The notes under the pieces are model-generated. The model saw only the letters and a program-made list of their open reading frames with translations, was not told the DNA's origin and did no database searches. Source: Haemophilus sp. HMSC068C11 (GTDB lineage Bacteria > Pseudomonadota > Gammaproteobacteria > Enterobacterales > Pasteurellaceae). From it: DNA of 64,000 nucleotides. The stretch covers positions 280,309 to 344,308 of the forward strand of contig NZ_KV820375.1 in assembly GCF_001815355.1 (NCBI RefSeq), read 5' to 3'. Below, piece after piece: positions 10,743 to 19,943 of this stretch. The position numbers were made by a program, and so were the translations under genes. How positions within the stretch are numbered: position 1 is the first letter of the stretch; every line of letters begins with the position of its first letter.

Positions 10743-10779
10743 TGATATAAATATGCAAAAATCTTTCTTATTTATATCA
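10743..10779. promoter_or_regulatory. AT-rich dyad before permease-garK operon
   Basis: TGATATAAATA and TATTTATATCA form a perfect 11-bp inverted repeat around a 15-base centre, ending about 13 bases before the permease start. It could be a repressor or activator site, or a leader hairpin. No matching regulator gene is in the window. Confidence 0.4.
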
Positions 10780-10825
10780 GCAAAAGTAGAGGAATAAAAT
10801 CTTGTCCGACTTCCACCTACAAAAA

Positions 10826-10850
10826 CGGCTTATGTACAACACATAAGCCG
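10826..10850 (-). terminator. Terminator after dgkA
   Basis: A perfect 10-bp stem CGGCTTATGT with a 5-base loop is followed by TTTTT on the minus strand. It closes the leftward operon ending in dgkA. Confidence 0.85.
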
Positions 10851-10877
10851 AAATTGTTACTGAAAATTGACCGCACT

Positions 10878-11234
10878 TTAGAAAAATAAAATACTTCCCC
10901 AAACCACGACAACAATACAAAGGGCAATGAATACCGCTGCTGAGCCTTGGTCTTTGGCTCTCCCTGAAAGCTCATGGCGTTCCGTTCCAATGCGATCCAC
11001 CACCGCTTCAACGGCGCTATTTAACAGTTCCACTGCCATCACAAGTAAAACCGATGAAATCATCAAAGCAATTTCAATTTTAGTATCACCCAGCCAAAAG
11101 GCGAGTGGAATCAGAATGCACGCAAGAAAACACTCGTGGCGGAATGCAGTTTCATTTTTGAATGCACTCTTTAAACCTTGTAAGGAATATTTTGTAGAGT
11201 TAATTAAATGGGTTAATCCCGTGGTTTTATACAT
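10878..11234 (-). CDS. dgkA: Diacylglycerol kinase
   Basis: DgkA is a small trimeric inner-membrane kinase that recycles diacylglycerol to phosphatidic acid. The 118 residues have three hydrophobic helices. The conserved segment MAVELLNSAVEAVVDRIG contains the catalytic Glu and Asn residues, and the N-terminus has the amphipathic helix seen in the family. It lies 20 bases after relA on the same strand, as in H. influenzae. The stop codon overlaps a USS. Confidence 0.95.
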   Translation of the reverse strand: MYKTTGLTHLINSTKYSLQGLKSAFKNETAFRHECFLACILIPLAFWLGDTKIEIALMISSVLLVMAVELLNSAVEAVVDRIGTERHELSGRAKDQGSAAVFIALCIVVVVWGSILFF

Positions 11235-11254
11235 AAAAGTTCCTATGTTTTAAT

Positions 11255-13504
11255 CTATAAACGTTTTGCTTCGATAACGTCGTCTAACTTCGCTAATCTG
11301 GCCAGTATTTTACTTAAACTTTCGACATTTTTCAGTTCAATTTCCATATCCATCGTCGCCACTTGTTTTTTGGTGTCTGCACGGCTTGAAACCCCTAATA
11401 CACTGACTTTTTCATTCGCGAGCACGGTTGTAATATCGCGCAATAAACCGTTGCGATCACTGGCCACAATGCGAATATTAATATGGAACCCCGCCGCGTA
11501 ATTATCCCCCCAAAGGGCTTCCACTACACGTTCTGGATGGGCCGCTTGTAATTCAATAAACTGTTCACAATCGCAACGATGAATTGAAATACCTCGCCCC
11601 ATCGTAATGTAGCCTGCAATGGCATCACCTGGAATAGGCTGACAACAACGCGCCATGTGGTGCATTAAATTACCGACCCCTTCAACAATGACATAGCCTT
11701 TATTCTGTTGTTGCTCGGCTTTCTGTTGCGCCTTTTGCTGTGCAGTATTCGCACTTTTACTCGCCACATGGCGGAGAATTTCTTGATCAGCTTCTTCAGC
11801 CGTCACTTTGATCAATCGGCTTTGCAAGAAATTCATCAACTGATTTAAGCGAATATCTCCGCTACCAATGCCTGCATATAAATCTTCTAGGTTTCTTAAG
11901 TTATAACGTGGCAAGGCAAGCAGCTCAACCTGTTTCAAACTGATATTCAAACGCGCAAGTTCATTATCTAACTGCTCTTTACCAGCTGGAACGTTTTTAT
12001 CACGATCTTGTTTCTTAAACCACGCTTGGATTTTGGCTCGCGCTTTTGAGGTATGGGTAAAGCCTAAGTTCGGGTTGACCCAATCTCGGCTTGGGTTAGG
12101 ATTTTTCTGCGTGATGATATCCACTTGCTCACCCATTTGCAGGTGATAAGTGAATGGCACAATACGTCCCCCAACTTTCGCCCCGATACAACGATGACCA
12201 ATTTCACTGTGGATCGCATAAGCAAAATCGAGAGGCGTTGACCCCGCGGGTAAATCAACCACTTCACCTTTCGGTGTAAACACATATACGCGATCATCAA
12301 AGACTTGGCTACGTAATTCAGCCATCACTTCGCCAGAGTCCGTAATATCATCTTGCCATGCAAGTAATTTACGCAACCAAGTGATTTTTTCTTCATAAGC
12401 GGAAAGGCTACCTGTCGTGCCCTCCTTGTATTTCCAGTGGGCAGCTACACCAAGCTCCGCATCATCATGCATTTGCTGGGTACGAATTTGCACTTCAATG
12501 GGCTTACCACCTTTGCCTAACACCACAGTATGAATGGATTGATAGCCATTTGGTTTCGGGTTGGCGACATAATCATCAAATTCTTTTGGCAAGTGTTTGA
12601 AATGCGTGTGGACGATACCGAGCGCCGTATAACAATCTTGCAATTTCTGTACGATCACTCTAACCGCTCTGACATCATATAAGCCACTGAACTCCAAATG
12701 TTTCTTTTGCATTTTTCGCCAAATGCTATAAATATGTTTTGGACGACCGTAAACTTCAACCTTGTCGATATTTTCTTTTAAATAACCGGTTAACTCTGTG
12801 ACAAAATCTGCAATATACTGCTCACGATCTAAGCGACGCTCATGTAATAATTTGGCAATATTTCGATATTGTTCTGGATGCAAATAACGGAAACAGTAAT
12901 CTTCAAGCTCCCATTTCAATTGACCGATACCTAAACGGTTCGCCAATGGGGCATAAATATTGGAACATTCTTTGGCAGCCAATACTTTTTCTTCTTCACA
13001 AAAGTGATTTTCCGCATTACGAAGAAACGTAATACGTTCAGCAAGTTTAATGATCACGCAACGGAAATCGTCCACCATCGCAAGGAGCATACGGCGAACA
13101 TTATCCACTTGAGAGGCATTGGCAGAATGGCTGGCATTAAGCTGACGGATATTATCCATCTCCTCCACACCTTTAAGCAGTTTGGTGATTTTAGGACCAA
13201 AATGTTCTTGAATTTGCTCCCAATCGACAATTTTGTTTGCTACTAAGGGGAATAGCATCGCGGTGAGTAAGCTTTCGCAGTCCATATTCATTTCATGCAG
13301 AATCTCCACCATTTCCACACCAGATTGCAATGTGAGGATTGCATTCTCCATTTGATCGGCATGTTCAGCTATTTTGCCTTGGGCATAATACCATGCATCA
13401 ATCAGAGACTTTTCTGCGGGGGCAGCAAGTTTAAGGCTCGAACACCATTGTTCGATCTCAAAATCATGTGGATTTGATAAGTGAGAACCACGAACTGCAA
13501 CCAT
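11255..13504 (-). CDS. relA: GTP pyrophosphokinase RelA
   Basis: RelA makes (p)ppGpp on ribosomes carrying uncharged tRNA and triggers the stringent response. I choose the ATG giving MVAVRGSHLSNPHDF (749 residues), which matches the family N-terminus and has AAGGGGG in front; an earlier in-frame start adds 12 unrelated residues. The order is a degenerate hydrolase-like domain lacking the HD metal motif, the synthetase domain with GRPKHIYSIWRKM and NGYQSIHT, a TGS domain (VYVFTPKGEVVDLP), a zinc-finger-like segment with HHMARCCQPIPGD, and a C-terminal ACT domain. It sits between rlmD and dgkA in a repair/translation operon. Confidence 0.96.
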   Translation of the reverse strand: MVAVRGSHLSNPHDFEIEQWCSSLKLAAPAEKSLIDAWYYAQGKIAEHADQMENAILTLQSGVEMVEILHEMNMDCESLLTAMLFPLVANKIVDWEQIQEHFGPKITKLLKGVEEMDNIRQLNASHSANASQVDNVRRMLLAMVDDFRCVIIKLAERITFLRNAENHFCEEEKVLAAKECSNIYAPLANRLGIGQLKWELEDYCFRYLHPEQYRNIAKLLHERRLDREQYIADFVTELTGYLKENIDKVEVYGRPKHIYSIWRKMQKKHLEFSGLYDVRAVRVIVQKLQDCYTALGIVHTHFKHLPKEFDDYVANPKPNGYQSIHTVVLGKGGKPIEVQIRTQQMHDDAELGVAAHWKYKEGTTGSLSAYEEKITWLRKLLAWQDDITDSGEVMAELRSQVFDDRVYVFTPKGEVVDLPAGSTPLDFAYAIHSEIGHRCIGAKVGGRIVPFTYHLQMGEQVDIITQKNPNPSRDWVNPNLGFTHTSKARAKIQAWFKKQDRDKNVPAGKEQLDNELARLNISLKQVELLALPRYNLRNLEDLYAGIGSGDIRLNQLMNFLQSRLIKVTAEEADQEILRHVASKSANTAQQKAQQKAEQQQNKGYVIVEGVGNLMHHMARCCQPIPGDAIAGYITMGRGISIHRCDCEQFIELQAAHPERVVEALWGDNYAAGFHINIRIVASDRNGLLRDITTVLANEKVSVLGVSSRADTKKQVATMDMEIELKNVESLSKILARLAKLDDVIEAKRL

Positions 13505-13605
13505 AATACCCCCTTGTTGATGAATATGGCTCGGCAACATCCTGTCCGCCGAGTTGTCTTTTTAAGACAACAAAAAAGTCTGACTATTCTATCAGAATTT
13601 ACACC

Positions 13606-14916
13606 TTATTTGATAAATAATGTCACCGACTCCAAATGACTGGTATGTGGAAACATATCAATCATAGCGGTTTTGATAATGCGATAGCCGAAAGAGCGAA
13701 GAATCTCAGCATCCCGTACTAAGGTTGCGGGATTGCAAGATACATAGAGAATGCTTTCGGCACCAAGTTCACACAACGCATTCAGTGCAAATGCAGCACC
13801 ACTACGAGGCGGGTCAAGAAGAATTTTATTGAAATGTTGTTTTGCCCAAGGTTGTTCTGAAAAAGCTTGGTCTAAATCAGCTTGATAAAATTCAACATTC
13901 TCAATGTAGTTAAACTGTGCATTCGTTTGAGCTTTTTGAACCATGTCAAAAACACCTTCAATTCCAACCGCACTTTTCACGCGTTTGGCTAAAGGCAACG
14001 TGAAATTGCCCATACCACAGAATAAATCTAAAACGTGATCGTCCTGATTCAAATCAAGCCAATCTAAAGCCGTCTCAACCATTTGTTGATTTAAGTGGGT
14101 ATTCACTTGAATAAAATCGCGGATATCAAAAGATAAACGAATATCGTCCAGAGAATAATAAGGCATTTCACCATGCACAAGTTGGATATTTTGATCATCT
14201 TGTAAAAACAAATTCACAGCATTGACACGTGCAAACTCGAGTAACAAAGTGCGGTCAGTTTCTGCTAAATTGCCTTTGTAACGTAACAACATGGCTACGC
14301 CATTCTCTGCTGAGACTAATTCAATGTGCCCTAATTGTTTAGGGACTGAATATTGCGCCCAAAGTGCGGTCAATTTGGGGATAAGATCATTGATTGCAGG
14401 CTCTGCGACTAAGCATTGCTGAATGCTGACTAACTGATTGGAGTTTTTCTGACGAAATCCCATGTCAACGGTTTTGTTTTTAGCATTCCATAGCAAACTT
14501 AATCGTACACGACGGCGATAGCCCCATTGTTCGCCACAAATCATTGTCATTAATTGAATAGGCTCTGCTTGCAGTTTACTTAATCGAGAAAAAAGGGCTT
14601 TCTCTTTCGCTTTACGCTGCATTTCTACAGGAATATGCTGGCCTTGGCATCCACCACAACGTCCATAATAACGACATTGTGGCTCAACACGCTGATTACT
14701 CTTTTGTAGCCACTTTTGTGCAGCGGCTAAACCATATTGACGCTTTTCATCAGTCACTACCGCTTCCACTTTTTCCGTTGGCAAAGCATTTTCAATGAAC
14801 CAGGTTTTACCTTGAATTTTGGCGACACCTAACCCTTGATAATCTAAATCCTGAATTTCAGCGACAACTTTTTGGGCGGTTTTCTGTTTTTTTTGTGGAG
14901 CGTAAAGTAAAGCCAT
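13606..14916 (-). CDS. rlmD: 23S rRNA (uracil-1939-C5)-methyltransferase
   Basis: RlmD methylates U1939 of 23S rRNA with S-adenosylmethionine. The 436 residues carry an N-terminal TRAM domain (about 12-70), an iron-sulfur cysteine cluster in CRYYGRCGGCQGQH, a Rossmann methyltransferase domain with DLFCGMGNFTLPLA, and the motifs LDPPRSGA and YVSCNPATLVRD. The cysteine of SCNP is the catalytic nucleophile in this family. Several USS lie inside the gene. The spacing to recO is 35 bases, which is consistent with one operon. Confidence 0.95.
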   Translation of the reverse strand: MALLYAPQKKQKTAQKVVAEIQDLDYQGLGVAKIQGKTWFIENALPTEKVEAVVTDEKRQYGLAAAQKWLQKSNQRVEPQCRYYGRCGGCQGQHIPVEMQRKAKEKALFSRLSKLQAEPIQLMTMICGEQWGYRRRVRLSLLWNAKNKTVDMGFRQKNSNQLVSIQQCLVAEPAINDLIPKLTALWAQYSVPKQLGHIELVSAENGVAMLLRYKGNLAETDRTLLLEFARVNAVNLFLQDDQNIQLVHGEMPYYSLDDIRLSFDIRDFIQVNTHLNQQMVETALDWLDLNQDDHVLDLFCGMGNFTLPLAKRVKSAVGIEGVFDMVQKAQTNAQFNYIENVEFYQADLDQAFSEQPWAKQHFNKILLDPPRSGAAFALNALCELGAESILYVSCNPATLVRDAEILRSFGYRIIKTAMIDMFPHTSHLESVTLFIK

Positions 14917-14951
14917 GATGGTGTATTAATCTGTTTGTATCAAAGAAAGGA

Positions 14952-15656
14952 TTATTTTAAATAAAGCACGTTTTGCGTAAATAACTCTCGGCTTTTCAGC
15001 GGTTTATCACCTAAATAAGGTTTAAGTGCAATTCGAGTAAAGCGCTTTGCTGCTTGCAAGATGGACTCATCGGTGAATTCCAAACGGTCAAAAGCAAGTA
15101 AATCTCGACCATAAAAGGTTAAGTTATCTTTCACTAACGAGGCGATAAAACCCTTTTCCGCACGATATTGGTAAGTCATCGATTCATCTACTGGTAAACC
15201 TGATCCTGCACAATGCAGAAAATCAATGCCATAACCTAAGATTTTAAGTAAATGAAATTCAAATAGACGCAATGTGGGCTCAACCTGTGGTTGAGTGACT
15301 AAGCCTGTTAAGCATTGAAGATAATGCTGAAAAAGTTGTGGATTGGCCGTTTCGGGCTCGATCACTCGAGTAATCAGCTCATTTACATAAAATCCACTGT
15401 ATAAAGCCGTTTGCTGTAAAGGCAGCGTAATTGCCGCGGGCTCTGCTTTCGTGAGTGTTTTTAATGCGCCTTTTCCTGACCAACGAAGAAGTAATGGCGT
15501 AAAAGGCTGTAAGACAGATTTCCATGCCGAACGTTTCGCACGAGCACCTTTTGCAATAACCGTCAAACGTCCCGTTTCTTCAGTGAATAAATCCACCAAA
15601 AGGCTGGTTTCACTATAAGGACGACGATGTAACACAAAGCCGCGTTGGAGATCCAT
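14952..15656 (-). CDS. recO: DNA repair protein RecO
   Basis: RecO helps load RecA on single-stranded DNA coated with SSB in the RecFOR pathway. The 234 residues show the N-terminal OB-fold ([23 protein letters not shown]) followed by the helical domain with [17 protein letters not shown]. The family-typical [13 protein letters not shown] follows. It is seven bases from the oapB gene and in line with rlmD, relA and dgkA. Confidence 0.93.
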   Translation of the reverse strand: MDLQRGFVLHRRPYSETSLLVDLFTEETGRLTVIAKGARAKRSAWKSVLQPFTPLLLRWSGKGALKTLTKAEPAAITLPLQQTALYSGFYVNELITRVIEPETANPQLFQHYLQCLTGLVTQPQVEPTLRLFEFHLLKILGYGIDFLHCAGSGLPVDESMTYQYRAEKGFIASLVKDNLTFYGRDLLAFDRLEFTDESILQAAKRFTRIALKPYLGDKPLKSRELFTQNVLYLK

Positions 15657-15663
15657 ACAAGAA

Positions 15664-16071
15664 TTATTTGCCTGATTTTAATTCACTTGGTTGTTTAACA
15701 CAGCGTTCAGCAAGCACTTCACCTACGCTAGTTTGTAATTGACTGAAGTCATCACGCTCCTGCCAATACCAACGAATATTCGCATAATTTCTCCCACGCT
15801 CAGAAATCACTCGTGTCAATTTTTCGGTTACATCATTAAAAGTAACAGTCACCTGGCTGAGTGTTTTTTTACTTTTCTGTTTTTGCTTGGTATGAACCAC
15901 ACTCACTTCTTTATTGCCTTTACACAAATAAACCGTCGCCGAACCCTTTTGGGATTTTTTATCAACGGTTTGCACTTTCATTTTCTGTGGTGCGGGTTTG
16001 CTTAATTCAACATTTTGTGAACAAGCAGAAAGACAAAGTGCGGTCAAAATTACGCTTAATTTTTTTAACAT
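15664..16071 (-). CDS. oapB: OapB-like lipoprotein
   Basis: This is a 135-residue predicted lipoprotein. I choose the ATG giving [17 protein letters not shown], since this yields a clean type II signal peptide with lipobox LSAC and acylated Cys17; an earlier start adds 13 residues before the signal. The mature part is basic, with a KQKQKSKKT stretch, and has two further cysteines. Its position between oapA and recO matches that of oapB (opacity-associated protein B) in H. influenzae, on which the name rests. A USS encodes Leu-Thr-Ala-Leu inside the signal peptide. Its role is not known to me beyond the opacity phenotype. Confidence 0.75.
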   Translation of the reverse strand: MLKKLSVILTALCLSACSQNVELSKPAPQKMKVQTVDKKSQKGSATVYLCKGNKEVSVVHTKQKQKSKKTLSQVTVTFNDVTEKLTRVISERGRNYANIRWYWQERDDFSQLQTSVGEVLAERCVKQPSELKSGK

Positions 16072-16152
16072 GAATTCTATTTCCATCAAGGGTTGTTTAT
16101 GATTGCTCACTTTACGAAATGAGCAAGGATAAACAATCTTATCTAGAAAAAT

Positions 16153-16168
16153 GGGCGATTACTCGCCC
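16153..16168 (-). terminator. Short terminator after oapA
   Basis: A 6-bp GC-rich stem GGGCGA with a 4-base loop is followed by a T-run on the minus strand, eight bases past the oapA stop. Confidence 0.65.
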
Positions 16169-16176
16169 ACTAAAAA

Positions 16177-17571
16177 TTATTTTTTATACTGATATGAACC
16201 ATCGGCTTGACGAACGAACTTACCGCCATTTGATAAACGAAGCTCACTCACTCGGCCTTGACTATTCACTGATACCTGTACTTTATCACCAGGTTTGAAA
16301 CTGCTTAATGCATGACCTGCACCGCTTGCTTTTGTCATGGCATTCACATCTGAAATATTCAATTTATTATCACGGAATACTTGCATCAGTGAAACACCTT
16401 GAGGCACAGTTAATGTTTTTGTTGCACCTGTTGAAGCGCTTTGTGTTGCTGGTTCAGCTGCTTTCACCGCATTGTGGGTTGCTGATTTAGCTTCCACAAT
16501 TTGAACCTTACTGTCTTTAGTTGCAACAGGTTTCGCTTCTTGAATCTTGCTTGACTCTTTTTTCACGGTTTGAGTCGGCTGAACTGTTGCTTTTTCAGCT
16601 ACAGGTTTAGGTTGTTTTTTCTCTTGAACCACCGATGTTTGTTCACGACGAGGTTCTGCTTTATGCTCAACTGTTGTGGTATGTTTTTCTACAGTTGGTT
16701 GCACTGTTTTCACAGGTTCTTTAACTGGTGCAGGAGCAACAGCTGGTTGAACTGGTGCAGATTGAGTTGCTGGTTGTTGAGCAACAGTTTGTTGTGCAGG
16801 CTCTGCAGGTTGTGATTTCGCAGCATCTGCTTTATCACCTACGTACTCCATGGCTGGAGGTGTATCTGATTTAGCTTCATTTGCAGCTTGTTCTGTCGTT
16901 GCCGGCGCTGCATTGTTATTGTTATCTAATACAGTAGTTTCAACCGGTTGAGACTGATCCAATGATTGGAATTGAACCGGAATTTCATTGCTGTTTTGTT
17001 GTTCAAAAGACTCTACCGTATCTGAGTTTGGTTTTAGGGTGAAGAAAATAATCAGCAAGACCACTAACCCCAAGATAGCAATAAATAAACGGCGATGTTT
17101 TTCTGGTAACATTTGTAAAACCTTCCATTTTTCTGGTGATTTCAAGCTTGCTGCTGCAGCGGCTGTTGCTGGTGCAACTGTTTCTGCTTGAGTTTTCACT
17201 TCTTCCACAATCTCTTCTGCAGGTGAATTTTCAAAAATCACTTTTTCTTCCGCTACGTTTTCTACTTGAACATTTTCAACGGACTCTTGAGCGCCGAAAG
17301 CACTTGATTGCACTGATTGTTCAGTATTTTCACTTTGGAATGCTTGAGAAGGTGAAAAAGATTGGCTTGCTGCCGCACCAAAAGTTGGTTCGCGACGAAC
17401 ATGGAATTGTGTATCTGGCTGTTCTTTTTTACCAAATAAACCTTTGGCTTTATCAAAAATTGAGCCACTTTGTTGAACCGGTTTTCTTGGTGTCACAGAG
17501 TCAGAGTGATTAAATCCTAAATCTAATTCATTTTGAGATGAATTGTCGTTAGGTTGATTTTTATTATCCAC
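16177..17571 (-). CDS. oapA: Opacity-associated protein OapA
   Basis: OapA is a cell-envelope protein linked to colony opacity and colonisation in H. influenzae. The 464 residues start with a cytoplasmic, low-complexity region. A single membrane helix spans about residues 162-179 (LFIAILGLVVLLIIFFTL). A long periplasmic Pro/Gln/Thr/Lys-rich spacer runs from about 190 to 375, and a C-terminal OapA/LysM-like domain (about 380-464) contains LTVPQGVSLMQVFRDNKL and FKPGDKVQVSV, probably binding peptidoglycan. The spacer is longer and more repetitive than I would expect for a rigid domain. It precedes oapB on the same strand with a short hairpin between. Confidence 0.88.
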   Translation of the reverse strand: MDNKNQPNDNSSQNELDLGFNHSDSVTPRKPVQQSGSIFDKAKGLFGKKEQPDTQFHVRREPTFGAAASQSFSPSQAFQSENTEQSVQSSAFGAQESVENVQVENVAEEKVIFENSPAEEIVEEVKTQAETVAPATAAAAASLKSPEKWKVLQMLPEKHRRLFIAILGLVVLLIIFFTLKPNSDTVESFEQQNSNEIPVQFQSLDQSQPVETTVLDNNNNAAPATTEQAANEAKSDTPPAMEYVGDKADAAKSQPAEPAQQTVAQQPATQSAPVQPAVAPAPVKEPVKTVQPTVEKHTTTVEHKAEPRREQTSVVQEKKQPKPVAEKATVQPTQTVKKESSKIQEAKPVATKDSKVQIVEAKSATHNAVKAAEPATQSASTGATKTLTVPQGVSLMQVFRDNKLNISDVNAMTKASGAGHALSSFKPGDKVQVSVNSQGRVSELRLSNGGKFVRQADGSYQYKK

Positions 17572-17645
17572 GGTATTACCTCGATTTGCTAAACTAAAGA
17601 TCGCACAAAAGTGCGGTGAAAAATTGAATCGTATTTTATCGGATC

Positions 17646-18668
17646 TTAAGCGGTGTATAAAGTCTTATTTGGCTCTCCGCCGATTTCTCGTGCTAATTTG
17701 GGCACTAAATAGCCAGAAGTGAGCGCCTGTAATTCTTTGTAAATTTGTAATGCTTTCTCATCTGAGATATAAAAATGTCTCGCCCCCTGCACTTTATCCA
17801 ATAAATGCAAGTAATAAGGCAAAATTCCCGCTTGAAATAGCTTATCGCTCAATACTTTTAATGTATGTGGGTTATCATTCACATCTTTTAAAAGGACTGA
17901 TTGATTGAGTAAGGTCACTTTAGCGCCTGCCAGTTTTTGCATAGCGAAAGCAAGTACCTCATCAATTTCATTTGGATGATTGATATGCGTGACAAACACC
18001 GCTTGTAATCGGCTTTTTAGCAATAAATCACAAAATTCATCCGTAATTCGCTCCGGAATCACGACAGGCAAACGAGAGTGAATACGTAAACGCTGTAAGT
18101 GCGGTATTTTTTCAAGGCGTTCTAATAGCCATGCCCATTCACTATCCTTTGCCATCATCGGATCGCCACCCGAAAAAATCACTTCTTCAATTTCTGAATG
18201 GGCCGCAATATAGTCTATTGCTTGTTGCCAACTCGTTTTATTGCCTGGATTTTGATCATAAGGAAAATGGCGACGGAAACAATAACGACAGTTAACGGCA
18301 CAGCCTCCTTTTGCCATGAACAGCAAGCGATTTTGGTATTTATGCAGAATATTAGGCACCGCATTTTTTTGCTGCTCATCTAAAGGATCTTGGCTAAACC
18401 CTTCGGTCTCAATAAATTCTTGTTGAGCCGTCATCACTTGCAAAAAAAGTGGGTCTTTCGGATTCCCTTTTTCCATTTTATCAACAAAAGGCAAAGGCAC
18501 TCGCATAGCAAAAAGTTTACGAGCAGTGATATCCTCGGCAAAATCTTCAACAGACAAATTTAAGGTTTTTAACAAGATTTTCGGATCAGAAATCGCATTT
18601 TTTAGGGTTTCTAACCAATTTTGTTCTTCTCTAATCGCAATATTTTGGGTTAAAATACGCACTTTCAA
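17646..18668 (-). CDS. epmB: EF-P (R)-beta-lysine 2,3-aminomutase
   Basis: EpmB is a radical-SAM, PLP-dependent enzyme that converts lysine to (R)-beta-lysine, which EpmA attaches to elongation factor P. The 340 residues have the iron-sulfur motif CAVNCRYC with Cys123, Cys127 and Cys130, then IFSGGDPMMAKD and HINHPNEI. It is divergent from efp, its target, with only 30 bases between the two start codons, so the two promoters must overlap or lie within coding sequence. The partner epmA is not in the window. Confidence 0.95.
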   Translation of the reverse strand: MKVRILTQNIAIREEQNWLETLKNAISDPKILLKTLNLSVEDFAEDITARKLFAMRVPLPFVDKMEKGNPKDPLFLQVMTAQQEFIETEGFSQDPLDEQQKNAVPNILHKYQNRLLFMAKGGCAVNCRYCFRRHFPYDQNPGNKTSWQQAIDYIAAHSEIEEVIFSGGDPMMAKDSEWAWLLERLEKIPHLQRLRIHSRLPVVIPERITDEFCDLLLKSRLQAVFVTHINHPNEIDEVLAFAMQKLAGAKVTLLNQSVLLKDVNDNPHTLKVLSDKLFQAGILPYYLHLLDKVQGARHFYISDEKALQIYKELQALTSGYLVPKLAREIGGEPNKTLYTA

Positions 18669-18698
18669 ACAATCTCTATTTTTTAGGATATTTTTAAT

Positions 18699-19265
18699 AT
18701 GGCTACATATACTACCAGTGATTTCAAACCAGGTCTAAAATTTATGCAAGACGGTGAGCCTTGTGTGATCGTTGAAAACGAATTCGTTAAACCAGGTAAA
18801 GGCCAAGCTTTTACTCGTACTCGTATTCGTAAATTAATTTCAGGCAAAGTATTAGACGTAAACTTCAAATCTGGTACTTCGGTTGAAGCTGCTGATGTTA
18901 TGGATCTTAACCTCACTTATTCATACAAAGATGATGCATTCTGGTACTTCATGCACCCAGAAACATTTGAACAATACTCTGCTGATGCAAAAGCAGTGGG
19001 TGATGCTGAAAAATGGTTATTAGACCAAGCAGATTGTATCGTGACTTTATGGAACGGTGCACCAATTACAGTTACTCCACCAAACTTCGTAGAATTAGAA
19101 ATCATCGATACTGACCCTGGTCTTAAAGGTGATACTGCGGGTACAGGCGGTAAACCAGCAACATTAAGTACTGGTGCTGTGGTGAAAGTACCTCTTTTCG
19201 TTCAAATCGGTGAAGTAATTAAAGTCGATACTCGTTCAGGCGAATACGTTTCTCGTGTGAAATAA
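18699..19265 (+). CDS. efp: Elongation factor P
   Basis: EF-P rescues ribosomes stalled at polyproline. The 188-residue protein has three beta-barrel domains. Lys34 in [10 protein letters not shown] is the residue that receives beta-lysine from the EpmA/EpmB pathway, and the divergent neighbour epmB supports that route. The length equals the usual 188. The start ATG gives [15 protein letters not shown]. Confidence 0.98.
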   Translation: MATYTTSDFKPGLKFMQDGEPCVIVENEFVKPGKGQAFTRTRIRKLISGKVLDVNFKSGTSVEAADVMDLNLTYSYKDDAFWYFMHPETFEQYSADAKAVGDAEKWLLDQADCIVTLWNGAPITVTPPNFVELEIIDTDPGLKGDTAGTGGKPATLSTGAVVKVPLFVQIGEVIKVDTRSGEYVSRVK

Positions 19266-19289
19266 TCTTTCATTGAGAGATAAAAAGAG

Positions 19290-19315
19290 CGGTCAATATT
19301 TGATAAATATTGGCC
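19290..19315 (+). terminator. Terminator after efp
   Basis: A 12-bp stem beginning CGGTCAATATTT, with one mismatch and a 2-3 base loop, is followed by TTTTTT. The flanking AGAGCGGTCAA is one substitution from a USS. Confidence 0.85.
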
Positions 19316-19356
19316 GTTTTTTATTGCCTGCTCATTAGTTTCATAGAGATAAAAAA

Positions 19357-19376
19357 TGCGGTTATTTCTAACCGCA
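19357..19376. terminator. USS-like terminator after protein E gene
   Basis: TGCGGTTA, loop TTTC and TAACCGCA form a perfect 8-bp stem flanked by A- and T-runs. It closes the leftward gene at 19387. Confidence 0.8.
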
Positions 19377-19386
19377 CTTTGATTGA

Positions 19387-19890
19387 TTATTTCGCTTTTG
19401 AGCCTTCTAAATCTAAAGAAGGTTTTCTATCTGAGTTAACACAAATGATTTGTGCCGCCGCATAGAGCGTTGTATTAGGTTTTAAGCTAATTGTGTATTT
19501 CTCTTGTTTTTTCGGTGCGGCACGCAAACCTTCGCCCCAGAAATCATCATAAAAATCAGTCCGAACTTGGGTTAAATGGTAGTTCTTACAGTTTAAGATT
19601 TTATATTGGCGAACAGAACGTGCATAACGTCTTTTCTCATTTGGATACACATATAAACCTTTATCCAAATTCACCACGGCATCAAAATGCACTTGGTTTA
19701 AATCTTGGTTGTCCACCCAAATTGAATCGGTATCAATGTAGTAATTTTTATCTTTTACTAATCGAACATACCCTACTCTATCTTTTGAAGGGGGCGTTAA
19801 TGTCACCTCTTCTTGTGTAACTGGCGATTGAACAGCTGAACAGCCTGCTAAAAGGGCTACACCTAAAAACGTTAATGCTAATTTTTTCAT
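19387..19890 (-). CDS. Surface adhesin lipoprotein, protein E family
   Basis: This 167-residue lipoprotein has signal peptide MKKLALTFLGVALLAGC with acylated Cys17. The mature part is close to Haemophilus protein E, an outer-membrane adhesin reported to bind vitronectin, laminin and epithelial cells. The stretch DKGLYVYPNEKRRYARSVRQ and the following KILNCKNYHLTQVRTDFYDDFWGEGLRAAPKK are nearly identical to my recollection of the H. influenzae protein, and the first part overlaps its known binding region. Two later cysteines (KILNC and QIIC) may form a disulfide. It lies directly after pflA, as in H. influenzae. Binding by this orthologue is inferred. Confidence 0.88.
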   Translation of the reverse strand: MKKLALTFLGVALLAGCSAVQSPVTQEEVTLTPPSKDRVGYVRLVKDKNYYIDTDSIWVDNQDLNQVHFDAVVNLDKGLYVYPNEKRRYARSVRQYKILNCKNYHLTQVRTDFYDDFWGEGLRAAPKKQEKYTISLKPNTTLYAAAQIICVNSDRKPSLDLEGSKAK

Positions 19891-19943
19891 TTTTCCTCCT
19901 TAAAGCTTTCTAAAGCCTGCTGTTAATCTTTTTACACCTTAGC

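Noticed and set aside
13553..13571. Palindrome GTTGTCTT-TTT-AAGACAAC between rlmD and relA as a terminator
   Set aside because: No T-run follows on the minus strand, and the genes look co-transcribed.
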